6,809 nucleotides of DNA from NCBI GenBank assembly GCA_030146605.1, contig JASLBO010000373.1, forward strand, positions 1 through 6,809, given 5' to 3'. Position 1 is the stretch's first letter, and each line of letters starts with the position of its first letter. Under the pieces are notes generated by a model that was given only the letters and a program-made list of their open reading frames with translations, ran no database searches and was not told the origin of the DNA. A program made the position numbers and the translations under genes. Below are positions 1 through 5,658 of this stretch, in pieces. The DNA comes from Sphingomonas sp. Lineage in GTDB: Bacteria > Pseudomonadota > Alphaproteobacteria > Sphingomonadales > Sphingomonadaceae.

Positions 1-43
1 CCTGCCACGCGGCTCCAGATCCGGACTCTCCATGGGATCAGAG

Positions 44-205
44 CTAGTCGAGCGTCTTCAGAAGGTCGAGCAGATCATCGGGCACGCTCTCACGCACGGC
101 GTCGTCATACGCCTGACGCAGCGCCACGCCCACGCTGCGGCTGGGCTTGCTGCTCTCCGTCCCGCTCTTGAGCGGCTTCGTTGTTTCACCTTTAGCGGAA
201 CGCAC
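44..205 (-). CDS. nepR: NepR, anti-sigma factor of the general stress response
   Basis: NepR binds and inactivates EcfG sigma factors and is itself sequestered by phosphorylated PhyR; it acts in the cytoplasm. The C-terminal half carries the NepR two-helix core: VGVALRQAYDDAV (about residues 25-37 of 53), then the linker ESVPDD and helix LLDLLKTLD at the extreme C-terminus. The N-terminus is short, polar and basic, as expected for the disordered tail of NepR. The start is uncertain. I chose GTG at 205 because a G-rich stretch resembling a Shine-Dalgarno lies about 4 bases upstream; TTG at 208 is an alternative, and the frame stays open upstream to 373 without NepR-like sequence. It is divergent from phyR, the usual GSR arrangement. 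The identity is confident from the core motif and the neighbours; the 5' end is not. Confidence 0.87.
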   Translation of the reverse strand: MRSAKGETTKPLKSGTESSKPSRSVGVALRQAYDDAVRESVPDDLLDLLKTLD

Positions 206-231
206 CAATTCCCCCCGTAAGGACCCGAGAT

Positions 232-246
232 GTCCGGGACCCGGAC
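232..246. repeat. 15-bp perfect palindrome upstream of nepR
   Basis: GTCCGGG-A-CCCGGAC has two 7-base arms that are exact reverse complements around a single central base. It sits 27 bases upstream of the chosen nepR start, in the nepR-phyR divergent region. A one-base loop makes it a better candidate for a dimer-binding DNA site than for an RNA hairpin, but no protein can be assigned. Confidence 0.4.
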
Positions 247-295
247 TGTGAAGTACGCATTGAGCACCTGGTGCCCGATTAACGCCATGACGCCA

Positions 296-330
296 GAGCG
301 CAAGCGCTCCCGTGGTGGCAAGAGCACCAC
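296..330. repeat. Two adjacent inverted repeats in the nepR-phyR intergenic region
   Basis: The first repeat (296-309) is GAGCGC-AA-GCGCTC, with 6-base arms. The second (312-330) is GTGGTG, a 7-base loop, then CACCAC, also with 6-base arms. They lie between the divergent genes nepR and phyR. If nepR is transcribed from the candidate promoter at 371-347, both would fold in the nepR leader RNA. There is no T-run, so they are not classical terminators. Function unknown. Confidence 0.4.
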
Positions 331-346
331 ACGGTCTGGGCGATGA

Positions 347-371
347 AACCAAATAGCGCGTCGATTGTTCC
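347..371 (-). promoter_or_regulatory. Possible EcfG-type promoter for nepR
   Basis: On the minus strand GGAAC (371-367) is followed after 16 bases by GGTT (350-347). The known EcfG consensus in alphaproteobacteria is GGAAC, 16-17 bases, then CGTT, so the -35 matches fully and the -10 matches three of four positions. It points toward nepR and would leave a leader of about 135 bases. Autoregulation of GSR genes by EcfG is common, which fits. This is a motif match only. Confidence 0.33.
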
Positions 372-483
372 ACAGGCGATGCGAAATCCGGGGAGGGGCT
401 CCTTTGGACAGCAGAAACGATTGCAATATGGGCGTCGGGGCGCGAGAAAGCGGCCCGCGTACTCGACGGAGAACACTTCCCTT

Positions 484-1284
484 ATGTCGCTTGGACAACA
501 ACTCGCGCCGCACCTTCCCTTGCTTCGGCGCTATGCGCGCGCGCTGACCGGCAGTCAGGCCGAAGGCGACCGCTATGTGCGCGCAGCGCTTGAAGCCATC
601 GTGGCGGCGCCCGATCAATTTCCCCGTGACGTCGATCCGCGGCTGGGGCTTTATCGTACCTTCCAGGCGATCTGGCAGTCGACGCATCTCGAAGAAGACG
701 ATGTCGTCGAAGACATTTCGAACGAAGCCGAGTCGATCGCGCGCAAGCGGCTCGCCCGGCTTACCCCGCTCTCGCGTCAGGCGCTGTTGCTGACCACCGT
801 CGAAGGCTTCAGCATCGAGGATGCCGGCTATCTGATCGAAGAGGATCCGGCGCAGGTTTCGACGCTGGTCGCCGAGGCGGTGGCCGAGATCGAGCGGCAG
901 ACGCGCACCCGGGTGATGATCATCGAGGACGAGCCGCTGATCGCGATGGATCTCGAGCAGATCGTCCGCGATCTGGGCCACGAAGTCACGGGCGTCGCGG
1001 TTACGCGCGACGAGGCGGTGGCGCTGGCGATGGAGGATCGCCCGGGCCTCGTGCTCGCCGACATCCAGCTCGCCGACGACAGCTCCGGCATCGACGCGGT
1101 CAAGGACATCCTCGCCGAATTCAGCGTGCCGGTGATCTTCATCACTGCGTTCCCGGAGCGCCTGCTCACCGGCGAGCGCCCCGAGCCGACCTTCCTGATC
1201 ACCAAGCCGTTCCAGCGCGAGACGGTGAAGACGACGATCAGCCAGGCTTTGTTCTTCGATCAGGCAACGGTGCCCGCGGTCTGA
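484..1284 (+). CDS. phyR: PhyR, general stress response regulator (anti-anti-sigma factor)
   Basis: PhyR is the GSR switch: when phosphorylated, its sigma-like domain binds NepR and releases EcfG. The 266 residues match the usual family length. Residues 1 to about 135 form the EcfG-like domain (sigma2-like part with LPLLRRYARALTGS; sigma4-like part with LTPLSRQALLLTTVEGFS). Residues about 143-255 form a receiver domain with acidic pocket E148/D149, phospho-acceptor D193 in LADIQL, T221 in FITAFP and K241 in TKPF. The order, output domain first and receiver second, is diagnostic. ATG 484 is chosen because the conserved sequence begins there and GGAGAA lies about 10 bases upstream; the frame remains open back to 343, but that extension is not PhyR-like. 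It is divergent from nepR and followed by the small membrane protein and ecfG, probably co-transcribed. All receiver key residues are present. Confidence 0.96.
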   Translation: MSLGQQLAPHLPLLRRYARALTGSQAEGDRYVRAALEAIVAAPDQFPRDVDPRLGLYRTFQAIWQSTHLEEDDVVEDISNEAESIARKRLARLTPLSRQALLLTTVEGFSIEDAGYLIEEDPAQVSTLVAEAVAEIERQTRTRVMIIEDEPLIAMDLEQIVRDLGHEVTGVAVTRDEAVALAMEDRPGLVLADIQLADDSSGIDAVKDILAEFSVPVIFITAFPERLLTGERPEPTFLITKPFQRETVKTTISQALFFDQATVPAV

Positions 1285-1317
1285 AAAATTCCGGTGCGGG
1301 TTCCAGATGATACGGAC

Positions 1318-1332
1318 CCAAAACGGTTTTGG
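1318..1332. repeat. 15-bp perfect palindrome between phyR and the small membrane protein gene
   Basis: CCAAAAC-G-GTTTTGG has two 7-base arms around one base and lies in the 62-base gap after phyR, 15 bases before the next start codon. No T-run follows, so it does not look like a terminator. An operator-like site is possible. The CCAAAA half-site recurs twice upstream of glnE (2428-2444). Confidence 0.42.
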
Positions 1333-1346
1333 CGGGTTTAGGGGGC

Positions 1347-1487
1347 ATGGCTGAGAACGAAGAACCCATCCATGTCTCCACCGACCGCGCCCGCGCCGGC
1401 TCCACGCCGCACATGACGCGCTATGTGCTGGGTATTGGCCTCGCACTGGTGATCGTCGCCTTCGCGATCCTGCTCTGGGTCTGGTAG
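1347..1487 (+). CDS. Small single-pass membrane protein between phyR and ecfG
   Basis: This 46-residue ORF begins MAENEEPIHVSTDRARAG and has a charged N-terminal half (about residues 1-25). One strongly hydrophobic helix follows (about 26-46: YVLGIGLALVIVAF, then AILLWVW), ending directly at the stop codon. A G-run (1341-1345) precedes the ATG, but with only one base of spacing it is a poor ribosome site. The tail-anchor-like layout and basic residues before the helix suggest the N-terminus stays in the cytoplasm. It lies in the same direction between phyR and ecfG, so it is probably in the same transcription unit and may be stress related, though nothing in the sequence shows a function. I recognise no named family. 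It is supported as a real gene by its membrane topology, its tight fit between two genes, and the lack of another explanation for the gap. Confidence 0.72.
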   Translation: MAENEEPIHVSTDRARAGSTPHMTRYVLGIGLALVIVAFAILLWVW

Positions 1488-1585
1488 ACCGTCAGGGTCA
1501 GCTCCCAAAAATGCTGGCAATCGCGCCTGCGGCGCCTATCTCCAATCCGCGCAGCAATATGGCACGCGCAAGTGAACGGGATCGC

Positions 1586-2236
1586 ATGACTGAGACTGCA
1601 TTGCCCGACGATCACGAGGACACGGCAGCCGAGCCGCCGCGTGAGCACGTCGCGCTCTCCGATCCCGAGTTCAAGAAGCAGCTCGCGACGGTGATCCCGC
1701 ATCTTCGCGCGTTCGGTCGCTCGCTTTCGGGCAGCCGCGATCTCGCCGACGATCTGGTGCAGGAGACTCTGCTCAAGGCATGGGCGGCGCGCCAGCGCTT
1801 CCAGGCCGGCACCAACATGCGTGCCTGGACCTTCATCATCCTGCGCAACCTCTATCTTTCCCAGATGCGCCGCGCGCGCTTCAAGGGCGAGTGGGATGAT
1901 CTGGTAGCGGACCGGCTGCTCGCAGCGCCGGCAAGCCAGGATCGCCATGTCGAATTGAACGACCTGCAGCGCGCGCTGCTGCATCTGCCGCAGCCGCAGC
2001 GCGAGGCGTTGATCCTCGTCGGCGCGGGCGGCTTCGCCTATGAAGAGGCGGCGGAAATCTGCAACGTCGCGGTCGGCACGATCAAGAGCCGGGTCGCCCG
2101 CGGCCGGGTGGCGCTCGAATCGCTGCTGACCGAAGGGCAATTGCCTTCGCGGCGCGACAGCCTGCCCAATCCCGGCGGCAAGAGCGCGCTCGATACCATC
2201 ATGGGCGAAGTCGACGATCTCAGCCGCGAGCGCTGA
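1586..2236 (+). CDS. ecfG: EcfG-type (ECF15) RNA polymerase sigma factor of the general stress response
   Basis: This sigma factor directs RNA polymerase to GSR promoters and is controlled by NepR and PhyR. With the start at 1586 it has 216 residues. Sigma region 2 spans about 35-100, with LADDLVQETLLKAWAAR and the promoter-melting segment MRAWTFIILRNLYLSQMRR. Region 4 spans about 124-182, with LPQPQREALILV and the helix-turn-helix EEAAEICNVAVGTIKSRVARGR. An acidic N-terminal extension (about 25 residues) and a polar C-terminal tail (about 34 residues) flank the core. No anti-sigma or sensory domain is fused. ATG 1586 has GGG five bases upstream; ATG 1559 and ATG 1511 are in frame but lack a visible ribosome site. 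No clear GGAAC promoter precedes it, so co-transcription with phyR is likely. It converges on the NepR-like ORF, with only 11 bases between stops. Confidence 0.93.
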   Translation: MTETALPDDHEDTAAEPPREHVALSDPEFKKQLATVIPHLRAFGRSLSGSRDLADDLVQETLLKAWAARQRFQAGTNMRAWTFIILRNLYLSQMRRARFKGEWDDLVADRLLAAPASQDRHVELNDLQRALLHLPQPQREALILVGAGGFAYEEAAEICNVAVGTIKSRVARGRVALESLLTEGQLPSRRDSLPNPGGKSALDTIMGEVDDLSRER

Positions 2237-2247
2237 CGCGCCGCAAT

Positions 2248-2427
2248 CTAGTGCGCGGTTCCGTTGAGGCGCCGCAGCAGGAGGGTGATGTCTTCGGGCA
2301 GCATCGGTTCGCGGCCGAATGCGTCGCGCAGCGAAACGGCGATCGCGTCGCTGGCGCGCGGGGGCTCGACGCGGTAAGCGCGGAGCGGGGCCTCGGGGGC
2401 GGAGCAGGATGACAAGCGGGTCACCAT
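2248..2427 (-). CDS. Candidate second NepR-like small protein, convergent with ecfG
   Basis: This 59-residue ORF has a proline- and arginine-rich N-terminus (residues 1-26). A C-terminal core with the NepR pattern follows: IAVSLRDAF (29-37) and LPEDITLLLRRL (43-54). Aligned with the NepR at 44-205, I/V, L-R, A-F/Y, P-D/E-D, L-L-x-x-L fall in register after a two-residue gap in the linker between the helices. If real, it would be expected to bind an ECF15 sigma factor, perhaps the neighbouring EcfG, but this is inference from a short match. ATG 2427 is chosen; GTG 2451 is an in-frame alternative, and neither has a strong ribosome site. Its stop is 11 bases from the ecfG stop on the opposite strand. 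It explains the otherwise empty 2237-2427 stretch. Alternative: an unrelated small helical protein or a spurious ORF in GC-rich DNA. Confidence 0.6.
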   Translation of the reverse strand: MVTRLSSCSAPEAPLRAYRVEPPRASDAIAVSLRDAFGREPMLPEDITLLLRRLNGTAH

Positions 2428-2444
2428 CCAAAAACGTCCAAAAC
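2428..2444. repeat. Two tandem CCAAAA motifs upstream of glnE
   Basis: CCAAAA occurs at 2428 and again at 2438, exactly one helical turn (10 bases) apart, immediately upstream of the NepR-like start on the other strand. The same half-site forms the palindrome at 1318-1332. Same-face spacing would suit a DNA-binding protein, but A-rich repeats also arise by chance. Confidence 0.3.
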
Positions 2445-2445
2445 T

Positions 2446-2475
2446 CACATTTGTTGCTTGACATTGTGAAATGTG
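2446..2475. promoter_or_regulatory. Inverted repeat enclosing a TTGACA -35-like element, upstream of glnE
   Basis: CACATTT (2446-2452) and AAATGTG (2469-2475) are exact reverse complements 16 bases apart. Nested inside is ACATT-gtga-AATGT (2461-2474). A perfect TTGACA (2458-2463) lies between the arms and points toward glnE. No good -10 hexamer is found at 16-18 bases, so the promoter call is tentative. The AT-rich patch stands out in GC-rich surroundings, and a repressor-type operator over a promoter is a reasonable reading. Confidence 0.38.
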
Positions 2476-2497
2476 TTGTTTCCGCTGCGTATCGACA

Positions 2498-2502
2498 AGA
2501 GG
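2498..2502 (+). promoter_or_regulatory. Ribosome binding site that decides the glnE start
   Basis: AGAGG lies seven bases before the GTG at 2510. It favours this GTG over the in-frame ATG at 2471, which has no ribosome site and would fall inside the inverted repeat and -35-like element. Confidence 0.55.
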
Positions 2503-2509
2503 TTGGCGC

Positions 2510-5185
2510 GTGATTTCAGGGGATTTGCACCACGCCGTCGACCTTGCCCGATCGCATTCGTCCTTCCTTGCGACGCTGCTCGATCGCGAGTCGCAGCTTG
2601 TCGACGATCTCGAACAGGCACTCGCCGATCCGCTGAAGGCCGCGCGCGCGCTGGATGGCGAGATGGTCGAATCGCGGCGGTTGCGTATCGAGCGGCGGCG
2701 GCTGGCGCTGCTGGTGGCGCTGGGTGATTTGTCCGGGCGCTTCGATCTGACGAGGGTCACCGGCCTGCTGAGCGACTTTGCCGACGACGCGCTGGATCGC
2801 GCGATCCGCACGGCGATCCGCGAGCGCACGCCGGATGCCGAGCCGCAGGGCTTCGCCGCGATCGCGCTGGGCAAGCTGGGCAGCCGCGAACTCAATTACT
2901 CCTCGGACATCGACCCGATCCTGATCTTCGATCCGGCGACTTTGCCCTGCAAGCCGCGCGAGGTTGCCGAGGACGCCGCGGTCCGGATCGGGCGGCGGGT
3001 GATCGAACTGCTCCAGGCGCGCGAAGCCGATGGCTATGTGATGCGAGTCGATCTGCGGCTGCGCCCTTCGCCCGAGGCGACGCCGATCGCGCTGCCGGTG
3101 GAGGCGGCGATCTCCTATTACGAATCGCAGGCGCTGCCATGGGAGCGCGCGGCGTTCATCCGGGCGCGCGCCTGCGCGGGCGATCTCGCGCTCGGCGGAA
3201 ACTTCCTCGAGGCGACCCGGCCCTTCGTATGGCGCCGCGCAGTCGATTACGGGACGATCCGCGAGATCCGCGATATCTCGCGCCGGATCCGCGACCATTA
3301 TGCGCAGGCGCAGGCGTTCGCCCCCGGCTATGATCTCAAGCGCGGGCGCGGCGGCATTCGCGAGATCGAGTTCTTCGCGCAGATCCATCAGCTCATTCAC
3401 GGCGGCCGCGATCCGGCGCTGCGGGTTCCGGCGACGCGCGACGCGCTGGCGGCGCTGGCCGCTGACGGGCGGATCGACGCCGACGATGCCGCGGCGCTGA
3501 CCGCGGCTTATGTCGAATTTCGCACCGTCGAACACCGGCTGCAGATGGTCGACGATCTCCAGACGCATACGCTGCCGGCGGGCCAGGAAGCGCTCGACAC
3601 TGTCGCCGCGCTGCACGGACTTGTGGACGGAGCCGCGCTGATCGAGCGGCTGCGGCCGCATGTCGAGCGCGTCGGGAGCGTCTATGATGGGCTCGCCGGC
3701 GAGGAGGAAACGCGGCTGCCGAGCGATCACGAGACGCTGGAAGTGCGGCTCGGCGAAGCGGGATTCGACAATCCGGCCGGCGCGCTGCGGATCGTCGAGG
3801 GCTGGCGCGGAGGCAGCTATCCGGCGCTGCGCTCGCCGCAGGCACGCGAGGCGCTGGAAGCCCTGCTGCCCGCGCTGATCGCCGCCTTTGCGCACGCGCC
3901 GGACAGCACGCATGCGATCACGCGTTTCGATGCGATGCTCTCGCGGCTGCCGAGCGCCATCAACTTCTTCCGGTTGCTCGAGGCGCAGCCGGCGCTGACC
4001 CGGCTGCTCAGCGCGATCCTGTGCCACGCGCCGACGCTCGCCGAGCAACTCGGCCGTCGCGCCGAATTGCTCGACGGTTTGATCGACGCGACCGCGCTCG
4101 AACCGGTTGCCGAGATACCGGTGCTGGTCGGCGAGATGGCGGCGCGCGAGCGCGGCGTCGACTATCAATGGCAGCTCGAACATGTCCGCCGGCTGGTCGG
4201 CGAGAAGCGCTTTGCGCTGGGGGCGCAGATCATTGCGGGAGCGAGCGATCCGATCAACGTGTCGCACGGCTATGCGCGGATCGCCGAGGCGGCGATCGAA
4301 GTGCTCGCTACGGCGACGGTAGAGGAATTCGTGCGCGTGCACGGCCGTGTGCCCGAAAGCGAGCTGGTGATCCTGGCGCTCGGCCGGATGGGCGGGCAGG
4401 CGCTCACCCATGCTTCGGATCTCGACCTGATCTATCTGTTCACCGGCGACTATGCCGGCGAATCGAACGGCGCGAAGCCGCTGGGGGCGGTTACCTATTA
4501 CAACCGGCTGGCCCAGCGGGTGACGGCGGCGCTTTCGGTCGCAACGGCGGCGGGGCCGCTCTACGAGGTCGACACCCGGCTGCGACCGTCGGGGGCGCAA
4601 GGGCCGCTGGCGGTCTCGCTCGACGGGTTCGCGCGCTATCAGCGCGAGGACGCGTGGACATGGGAGCATATGGCGCTGACCCGCGCGCGGCCGGTGTTCG
4701 GGGGCGCGGCAGCGCGTGCGTCGGTGCAGGAGATCGTCGACGCGGTTCTGCGCGGCGCGCGTCCGGTGCGCGACATCCTGTCCGACGCAGTGAAGATGCG
4801 CGACGAGATGGCGGCGCACAAACCGCCGGCAGGACCGCTCGACGCCAAGCTGCTGCCGGGCGGGCTGGTCGATCTCGAATTCGCGGTCCACGTGCTCCAG
4901 CTGCGCCACAAGACCGCGTTCGCGCCGCAGCTGCGCAAGGCGATCGGGCTGCTGGTCGAAGGGGCGCTGCTGCCGGCGACGGTGCTGGACGCCTATGACC
5001 TGCTCTCGCGGCTGCTGGTGACGCTGCGGCTGGTCGCCCCCGATGCGCAGCCGCCGGGGGAGACGACGCAGGCGCTGATCGCGCGCGCGGTCGGCCTCGA
5101 ATCGTGGGACGCGGTGGTTGCCTCGCTCGAGCGGACCCGGCAGGAGGTGCGCGATTGCTGGGCGGAGATCCGTGCCGGCGGGTGA
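2510..5185 (+). CDS. glnE: Bifunctional glutamine synthetase adenylyltransferase/adenylyl-removing enzyme
   Basis: GlnE adenylylates glutamine synthetase to switch it off when nitrogen is plentiful and removes AMP to switch it on, with PII proteins and glutamine as signals. With GTG 2510 it has 891 residues, somewhat shorter than the roughly 945 of E. coli, mainly at the N-terminus. Two nucleotidyltransferase halves are visible. The N-terminal deadenylylase half has GKLGSRELNYSSDID (121-135, metal-binding D133 and D135) and VDLRLRP (180-186). The C-terminal adenylyltransferase half has GRMGGQALTHASDLDLI (625-641, D637 and D639) and VDTRLRPSG (687-695). A helical linker joins them. Both catalytic Asp pairs are intact, so both activities are expected. 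Start chosen by the AGAGG site; ATG 2471 is the alternative. It heads an operon with bcp and the DUF455 gene. Confidence 0.95.
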   Translation: MISGDLHHAVDLARSHSSFLATLLDRESQLVDDLEQALADPLKAARALDGEMVESRRLRIERRRLALLVALGDLSGRFDLTRVTGLLSDFADDALDRAIRTAIRERTPDAEPQGFAAIALGKLGSRELNYSSDIDPILIFDPATLPCKPREVAEDAAVRIGRRVIELLQAREADGYVMRVDLRLRPSPEATPIALPVEAAISYYESQALPWERAAFIRARACAGDLALGGNFLEATRPFVWRRAVDYGTIREIRDISRRIRDHYAQAQAFAPGYDLKRGRGGIREIEFFAQIHQLIHGGRDPALRVPATRDALAALAADGRIDADDAAALTAAYVEFRTVEHRLQMVDDLQTHTLPAGQEALDTVAALHGLVDGAALIERLRPHVERVGSVYDGLAGEEETRLPSDHETLEVRLGEAGFDNPAGALRIVEGWRGGSYPALRSPQAREALEALLPALIAAFAHAPDSTHAITRFDAMLSRLPSAINFFRLLEAQPALTRLLSAILCHAPTLAEQLGRRAELLDGLIDATALEPVAEIPVLVGEMAARERGVDYQWQLEHVRRLVGEKRFALGAQIIAGASDPINVSHGYARIAEAAIEVLATATVEEFVRVHGRVPESELVILALGRMGGQALTHASDLDLIYLFTGDYAGESNGAKPLGAVTYYNRLAQRVTAALSVATAAGPLYEVDTRLRPSGAQGPLAVSLDGFARYQREDAWTWEHMALTRARPVFGGAAARASVQEIVDAVLRGARPVRDILSDAVKMRDEMAAHKPPAGPLDAKLLPGGLVDLEFAVHVLQLRHKTAFAPQLRKAIGLLVEGALLPATVLDAYDLLSRLLVTLRLVAPDAQPPGETTQALIARAVGLESWDAVVASLERTRQEVRDCWAEIRAGG

Positions 5186-5186
5186 C

Positions 5187-5191
5187 GGAGG
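5187..5191 (+). promoter_or_regulatory. Ribosome binding site for bcp
   Basis: GGAGG follows the glnE stop by one base. It is five bases from ATG 5197 and two from ATG 5194, so 5197 is the better-spaced start. The position just after the glnE stop suggests translational coupling. Confidence 0.5.
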
Positions 5192-5196
5192 CGATG

Positions 5197-5658
5197 ATGA
5201 TCGAGCCCGGAGATATGCTCCCCGCAGTGACGCTGGAGGGCGGGGAAGGCCCGTTCGCGCTGGCGGAGCGGAAGCGGCCGCTGGTGCTCTATTTCTATCC
5301 CAAGGACGATACTGCGGGCTGCACGCGGGAGGCGCAGGACTTCTCGAGCCTGTTGCCGGACTTCGCAGCGCTCGGCGTCGATGTTCTCGGCGTGTCGAAG
5401 GACAGTGCTGCAAAGCACCGGAAATTCTCTGAAAAATACGAACTGAGCGTCCCGCTCGCGACCGATGACGGCCGCGCCATGGAGGCCTTCGGCGTCTGGG
5501 TCGAGAAGCAGCTCTACGGTCGCCGCTATATGGGGATCGACCGCTCGACCTTCCTGTTCGGTGCGGATGGCAGGCTGTTCCGCGCGTGGCGGAAGGTGCG
5601 CGTGCCCGGGCACGCCGAAGCGGTGCTCGCCGCCGCGAGGGAGATGCAGGGAACGTGA
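5197..5658 (+). CDS. bcp: Bcp/PrxQ-type thioredoxin-dependent peroxiredoxin, single-cysteine form
   Basis: Bcp reduces hydrogen peroxide and organic hydroperoxides in the cytoplasm. The 153 residues match the family length (about 150-157). The thioredoxin-like fold is recognisable from LVLYFYPKDDTAGCTREAQDF (29-49, split here as LVLYFYPKDD then TAGCTREAQDF), with the peroxidatic Cys42 and active-site Thr39, and from the conserved Arg116 in GIDRSTFLF. The resolving cysteine that many Bcp proteins carry five residues after the peroxidatic one is replaced by Gln47. No other cysteine exists in the protein, so it must work as a one-Cys enzyme with an external thiol or a partner protein. The start is ATG 5197 by ribosome-site spacing; ATG 5194 and GTG 5182 (overlapping the glnE stop) are in frame. 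It lies second in the glnE operon, and its stop overlaps the next start. Confidence 0.93.
   Translation: MIEPGDMLPAVTLEGGEGPFALAERKRPLVLYFYPKDDTAGCTREAQDFSSLLPDFAALGVDVLGVSKDSAAKHRKFSEKYELSVPLATDDGRAMEAFGVWVEKQLYGRRYMGIDRSTFLFGADGRLFRAWRKVRVPGHAEAVLAAAREMQGT

Noticed and set aside
197..218. GGAAC followed by CGTA on the plus strand as a phyR promoter
   Set aside because: The spacing is 14 rather than 16-17 bases, the -10 is off consensus, and it lies around the nepR start, far from phyR.
206..373. N-terminal extension of NepR by 56 codons
   Set aside because: The upstream residues show no NepR character and would place the candidate promoter and inverted repeats inside coding sequence.
343..483. 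N-terminal extension of PhyR from the upstream ATG
   Set aside because: The added 47 residues are not PhyR-like, while the chosen ATG gives the usual 266-residue length and has a ribosome-site-like GGAGAA.
58..1446. Long minus-strand open frame of 462 codons over phyR
   Set aside because: It is antisense to phyR, whose family motifs are unambiguous. The predicted protein is Arg-rich with no recognisable domain, typical of a shadow frame in GC-rich DNA.
2237..2257. CGCGC/GCGCG inverted repeat between the ecfG and NepR-like stops as a bidirectional terminator
   Set aside because: The stem is only five bases with an 11-base loop and no T-run on either side; low-complexity GC repeats of this size are expected by chance.
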